From Thiemannella venezuelensis (GTDB lineage Bacteria > Actinomycetota > Actinomycetes > Streptosporangiales > Streptosporangiaceae), in assembly GCF_014203605.1 (NCBI RefSeq), contig NZ_JACHJJ010000004.1:62001-126000 (forward strand): a DNA stretch of 64,000 bases, read 5' to 3'. Under the pieces are notes generated by a model. That model saw only the letters and a program-made list of their open reading frames with translations. It had not been told where the DNA came from and did no database searches. Shown in pieces: positions 61,451 through 64,000 of this stretch. The position numbers and the translations under genes are program-made. The stretch's first letter is position 1, and each line of letters begins with the position of its first letter.

Positions 61451-61634
61451 CGATGTCTCTCCTCCATTGGGAAACCTCAGCTGGGCACCTACCCGGCGGG
61501 CACCCGTCCATCCACGCCCCGTCCGTCCACGCCCCGTCGGGCGCCCCCGCCGAGCCGCGGCGCCTCCCCGCCGGAGGAGCGGGTCCCCGGTCTCGGCGGA
61601 GCGCCCACGACCCGTGAGCGCCTACCGTGTGAGC

Positions 61635-61940
61635 ATGCGCCTGACCGCCTTCACCGACATCTCGCTGCGCATCGTGATGCGGCTGGCCGTGGCGCGGGAG
61701 GACGAGCTGCTGACGACCCGTGCGGTCGCCGACATGCTCGCGGTGCCGTACACACATGCCGCCAAGGCGGTGGCGCGCCTCAGCGAGCTCGGGCTGGTGG
61801 AGGCGCGGCGGGGACGCGGCGGAGGGATGCGGCTCACCGCCGCGGGGCACCGCGCCCCGGTCGGCGCCGTCGTGCGCGAGCTGGAGTCCGCCGGGGACGT
61901 GGTGGGATGCGAGGACGACCCGCCGTGCCCGCTCCGTGCG
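61635..61940 (+). pseudogene. Truncated NsrR-like Rrf2 regulator
   Basis: From ATG 61635 the first 100 codons encode an Rrf2 winged helix (TTRAVADMLAVPYTHAAKAV then ARLSELGLVEARRGRGGG) and the cluster region GCEDDPPCPLR, with cysteines for an NO-sensing iron-sulfur cluster. Right after PCPLRA the frame enters sequence that belongs to flavohemoglobin in another frame. The reading frame stays open to 62456, but the last part is not an Rrf2 tail. A deletion has removed the third cluster cysteine and the C-terminus. Confidence 0.7.
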
Positions 61941-62251
61941 GCCAGTACGTCAGCGTGCGGGTACGGCTGCCCGACGGCGTTCACCAGCTCCGCCAGGACA
62001 TGGAGCGCCTCGCCGACGCGCTGCCCGGCGGCGAGCGGGTCTTCTGGTACGAGGAGGGCGGCTGCGGCTGCGCCCGCACCGGCCGGATGGATCTGGACGG
62101 CATCGAGATCCCCCGGGGCGCGGTCGTCTACATGTGCGGTCCGCTGCCGTTCATGCGCGACGCGCGGGCCCGGCTCATCGCGGCGGGCGTCGCCCCGCGC
62201 GACGTGCACTACGAGGTGTTCGGTCCCGACCTGTGGCTGGGCGCGGCCTGA
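61937..62251 (+). pseudogene. Flavohemoglobin (hmp) remnant
   Basis: In frame 2 the sequence reads CGQYVSVRVRLPDGVHQLRQ, the FAD-domain start of flavohemoglobin, then jumps to DMERLADALPGGERVFWYEE, a later part, and ends VVYMCGPLPFMRDARARL then VHYEVFGPDLWLG, the NAD-domain end. The globin domain and much of the FAD/NAD domain are missing, with an internal deletion near 62000. NO detoxification is lost from this copy. NsrR and Hmp are usual neighbours. Confidence 0.75.
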
Positions 62252-62452
62252 GCGGACGGAGGGGGCGAAGGTCCCTGCGGGAGGGGACCTCGGGACCGCG
62301 GGTGCGAGCCGTACGGCTCTGCGGGAAGACCGGGTCCCCGCTTCCCGCGAAGGGGGGCACCGGCGGCCGGGGCCCGGCCGTTGCGGGCACAGGAGGCATG
62401 ACAGGGAAGCGGTTCCCCGCCGGGTGAACCCGGACGTCCGCTCGCGAGGAGA

Positions 62453-62968
62453 ATGATGGTCGCCGCGCTGGAGCTCTATCTCGACCCGGTCGCCGAGAAG
62501 CGGATCAGGACGCTGTGGGACGCGCTGGCGAGGGCGGGCGTGCCGAGCATGCGCGACCTGCTGAAGGGCCGGCACCGCCCGCACGTCTCGCTGATCGGCG
62601 CCCCCGAGCTGGACGGCCCCGCGGTGGCCGCTGCCCTGCGCGGAATGCGGGTCGCCGTCCCGCTCGACCTGCGCTTCGACTTCGCCGGGCAGTTCCTGGG
62701 ACGGGTGCTCTGGCTCGGCCCGGTCCCCACGGCGGAGCTGCTGGCCCACCACGCGGCGGTGCACGCGCGGCTCGCCGAGGCCGGGATCGGCGGCTTCGAG
62801 GTCTACCGCCCCGGACGGTGGACACCGCACTGCACGCTGTCCATGCGGGTGCCGTTCCCCAAACTGCTCGACGCGCTCCGGCTCTGCATGGACGTGCTGC
62901 CCATCGAGGCCACCGTGGTCGCCGCGGCCGTCGCCGACCATTCCCGGGGCGTCTTCGTCCCGCTGTGA
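62453..62968 (+). CDS. 2'-5' RNA ligase/cyclic phosphodiesterase (LigT) family
   Basis: 171 residues from ATG 62453 (GAGGAG upstream; the second codon is also ATG). Two H-x-(S/T) motifs, RHRPHVSLIG near residue 43 and WTPHCTLSMR near residue 125, form the catalytic pair of the 2H phosphoesterase fold. The family acts on 2',3'-cyclic phosphates or 2'-5' RNA bonds. Substrate not known in actinomycetes. Confidence 0.88.
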   Translation: MMVAALELYLDPVAEKRIRTLWDALARAGVPSMRDLLKGRHRPHVSLIGAPELDGPAVAAALRGMRVAVPLDLRFDFAGQFLGRVLWLGPVPTAELLAHHAAVHARLAEAGIGGFEVYRPGRWTPHCTLSMRVPFPKLLDALRLCMDVLPIEATVVAAAVADHSRGVFVPL

Positions 62969-63051
62969 GACGGCGGGTCTCCTCAGCTCCGCGGGTCCGC
63001 CGCCGATGGTCCTTCGACGGCTCGTGCGTACGGCGTCGGAAAGGCGGTGAC

Positions 63052-64000
63052 ATGGTGGTCGTGTTCGGGTTGGTTCTGGTGTTCGGGCTGGCGGCCGTGG
63101 TGGCCGCCGCGGTGGCCGCCGTGGGCTGGAGGCGGAGGCGTCAGGCGCCGGTCTTCGGGGCGCTGGCCCTGTTCGCCGCGGGCGTCGTCGTGTGGGCGGT
63201 CTCCGACGTGCTCAACCTGCTGGTCACCGACCCGGGGCCGCTGCTGCTGTGGGGCAGCGTCCTGTTCCCGTCGGAGGCCGCCGTCGTGATCGGCTTCTTC
63301 TGCCTGACCTCGGCCGTGATGGACCGGACCTGGCGGCCCTCCCGGCGTACGGCCGCGCTGCTGGCGGTCGAGCCCGTGACCGTGCTCGTCCTGCTCGGCA
63401 CCAACCCGTGGCACCACCTGTTCTTCGCCGGAGTCGAGCGGGTGGGCTGGCAGGGTGAGCTCGTCCTGCAGCTCGGACCGCTGTACTGGGTGCACGTCGC
63501 CTACGGCTACATGCTGGTGCTCGCCGGCCTGGTCCGCGTGCTCCGGGCCCGGCGGGCGGCGCCGCGCGGGCAGCGCCGGATCTACACCTGGACCGTCGGC
63601 ACCGCGCTGCCGCCGCTGGCGGTCAACCTGGTGGGGCTGCCCCTGGAGAACCAGATCGCGGACCTGACCTCGGTCGGGTTCGTCCTCTCGGTGATCATCG
63701 CGTACCGGATGGTGGCCCACCCGACCCTGCCGGAGCAGATCCCGGTGGCGCGGCAGCAGGTGTTCGACACCCTGGCCGACGCGGTCGTCGTGGTCGACGG
63801 GTCCGGCCGGATCCTGGACCACAACGCCGCCGCCCGCGAACTGGTCCGGCGGATCCGCCCCGACCTGGCGGGCCGGATCTCCGGGTCGCCGGTCACCGAG
63901 GTGTTCGGCCCGGACGTGCCCATGACCGAGGACTCCGTGGCCGACCGGATCCTGGCCGGTGCGGGGGGAGGCGTCGTCGACCTGCACCTGCGGACCAGCC
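63052..64000 (+). CDS. Signalling protein with 7TM region and PAS domain (partial)
   Basis: ATG 63052 (AAAGGCGGTGAC upstream); the gene runs past the window end, with 316 residues seen. Seven hydrophobic segments fill the first 220 residues (VFGLVLVFGLAAVVAAAVAA, GFFCLTSAVMDR, HVAYGYMLVLAGLVRVL, FVLSVIIAYRMVAHPTLP), the histidine-kinase N-terminal 7TM region. A PAS domain begins with VFDTLADAVVVVDGSGRILD then HNAAARELV. The output domain (kinase or GGDEF) lies outside the window. Confidence 0.8.
   Translation, partial: MVVVFGLVLVFGLAAVVAAAVAAVGWRRRRQAPVFGALALFAAGVVVWAVSDVLNLLVTDPGPLLLWGSVLFPSEAAVVIGFFCLTSAVMDRTWRPSRRTAALLAVEPVTVLVLLGTNPWHHLFFAGVERVGWQGELVLQLGPLYWVHVAYGYMLVLAGLVRVLRARRAAPRGQRRIYTWTVGTALPPLAVNLVGLPLENQIADLTSVGFVLSVIIAYRMVAHPTLPEQIPVARQQVFDTLADAVVVVDGSGRILDHNAAARELVRRIRPDLAGRISGSPVTEVFGPDVPMTEDSVADRILAGAGGGVVDLHLRTS

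Overview
The window is GC-rich actinomycete chromosome. Evidence: strong GC bias in third codon positions, many GTG starts and leaderless-looking genes, two SARP-type regulators, many TetR/MerR/ROK-controlled gene pairs, an LPMO and CBM2 proteins, and a DtxR-type iron box. A filamentous soil actinomycete (Streptosporangiales or Streptomycetales) fits best; the genus cannot be fixed from this sequence. Most of it is ordinary chromosome-arm content: small regulator/enzyme pairs with little synteny logic, plus a few housekeeping genes (two SpoU methyltransferases, Tex, two tRNAs).

Layout. 1-5.4 kb: end of a membrane protein, a TrmH-like methyltransferase, a TetR-controlled MacB-like ABC exporter, and a divergent EF-Tu with altered residues in drug-binding sites. 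5.4-11.6 kb: a D,D-carboxypeptidase, a DedA protein and a secreted protein diverging around an iron box, and a giant SARP-AAA regulator. 11.6-18.4 kb: a flippase-like membrane protein, PIG-L deacetylase and GT4 glycosyltransferase; two lipoproteins; a 31-residue peptide gene; and an AAA-DUF234 ATPase behind a 54-bp palindrome. 18.4-27.1 kb: methyltransferase, ketopantoate-reductase-like protein, TetR/FAD monooxygenase pair, a second copy of the 31-residue peptide gene, a TPR regulator with a phosphotransferase, and a rhomboid protease.

27.3-34.1 kb is the most interesting block. It is a minus-strand operon that reads: 63-residue eight-cysteine peptide, MauE-like membrane protein, MauD/TlpA-like thioredoxin, ABC exporter, S26 signal-peptidase-like protease, then a SARP-NB-ARC-TPR regulator. 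The coding joints overlap by a few bases. The peptide has an Ala-Ser-Ala site before its cysteine-rich half, so the S26 protease, the redox pair and the exporter look like a dedicated maturation and secretion set. Upstream of the peptide lie seven direct repeats at about 11-bp spacing, the spacing SARP regulators bind. I propose this as an undescribed disulfide-rich secreted peptide system.

34-48 kb: flavodoxin-like protein with a truncated MFS gene, a phosphoesterase remnant, a solute-binding lipoprotein, a chemoreceptor-like protein, a two-component pair, MerR/aldo-keto reductase, a WGR-domain propeller protein, and a TetR/methyltransferase pair. 48-58 kb: Tex with an RGG-like tail, a sialidase-like protein, two unusual tRNA genes, a DUF5685 protein ending in a cysteine repeat, a TauE/SafE transporter, and two CBM2 proteins (one an AA10 LPMO). 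58.5-64 kb: ROK/MFS pair, a deletion scar that joins an NsrR-like regulator to a flavohemoglobin remnant, a 2'-5' RNA ligase-like protein, and the start of a 7TM-PAS signalling protein cut by the window end.
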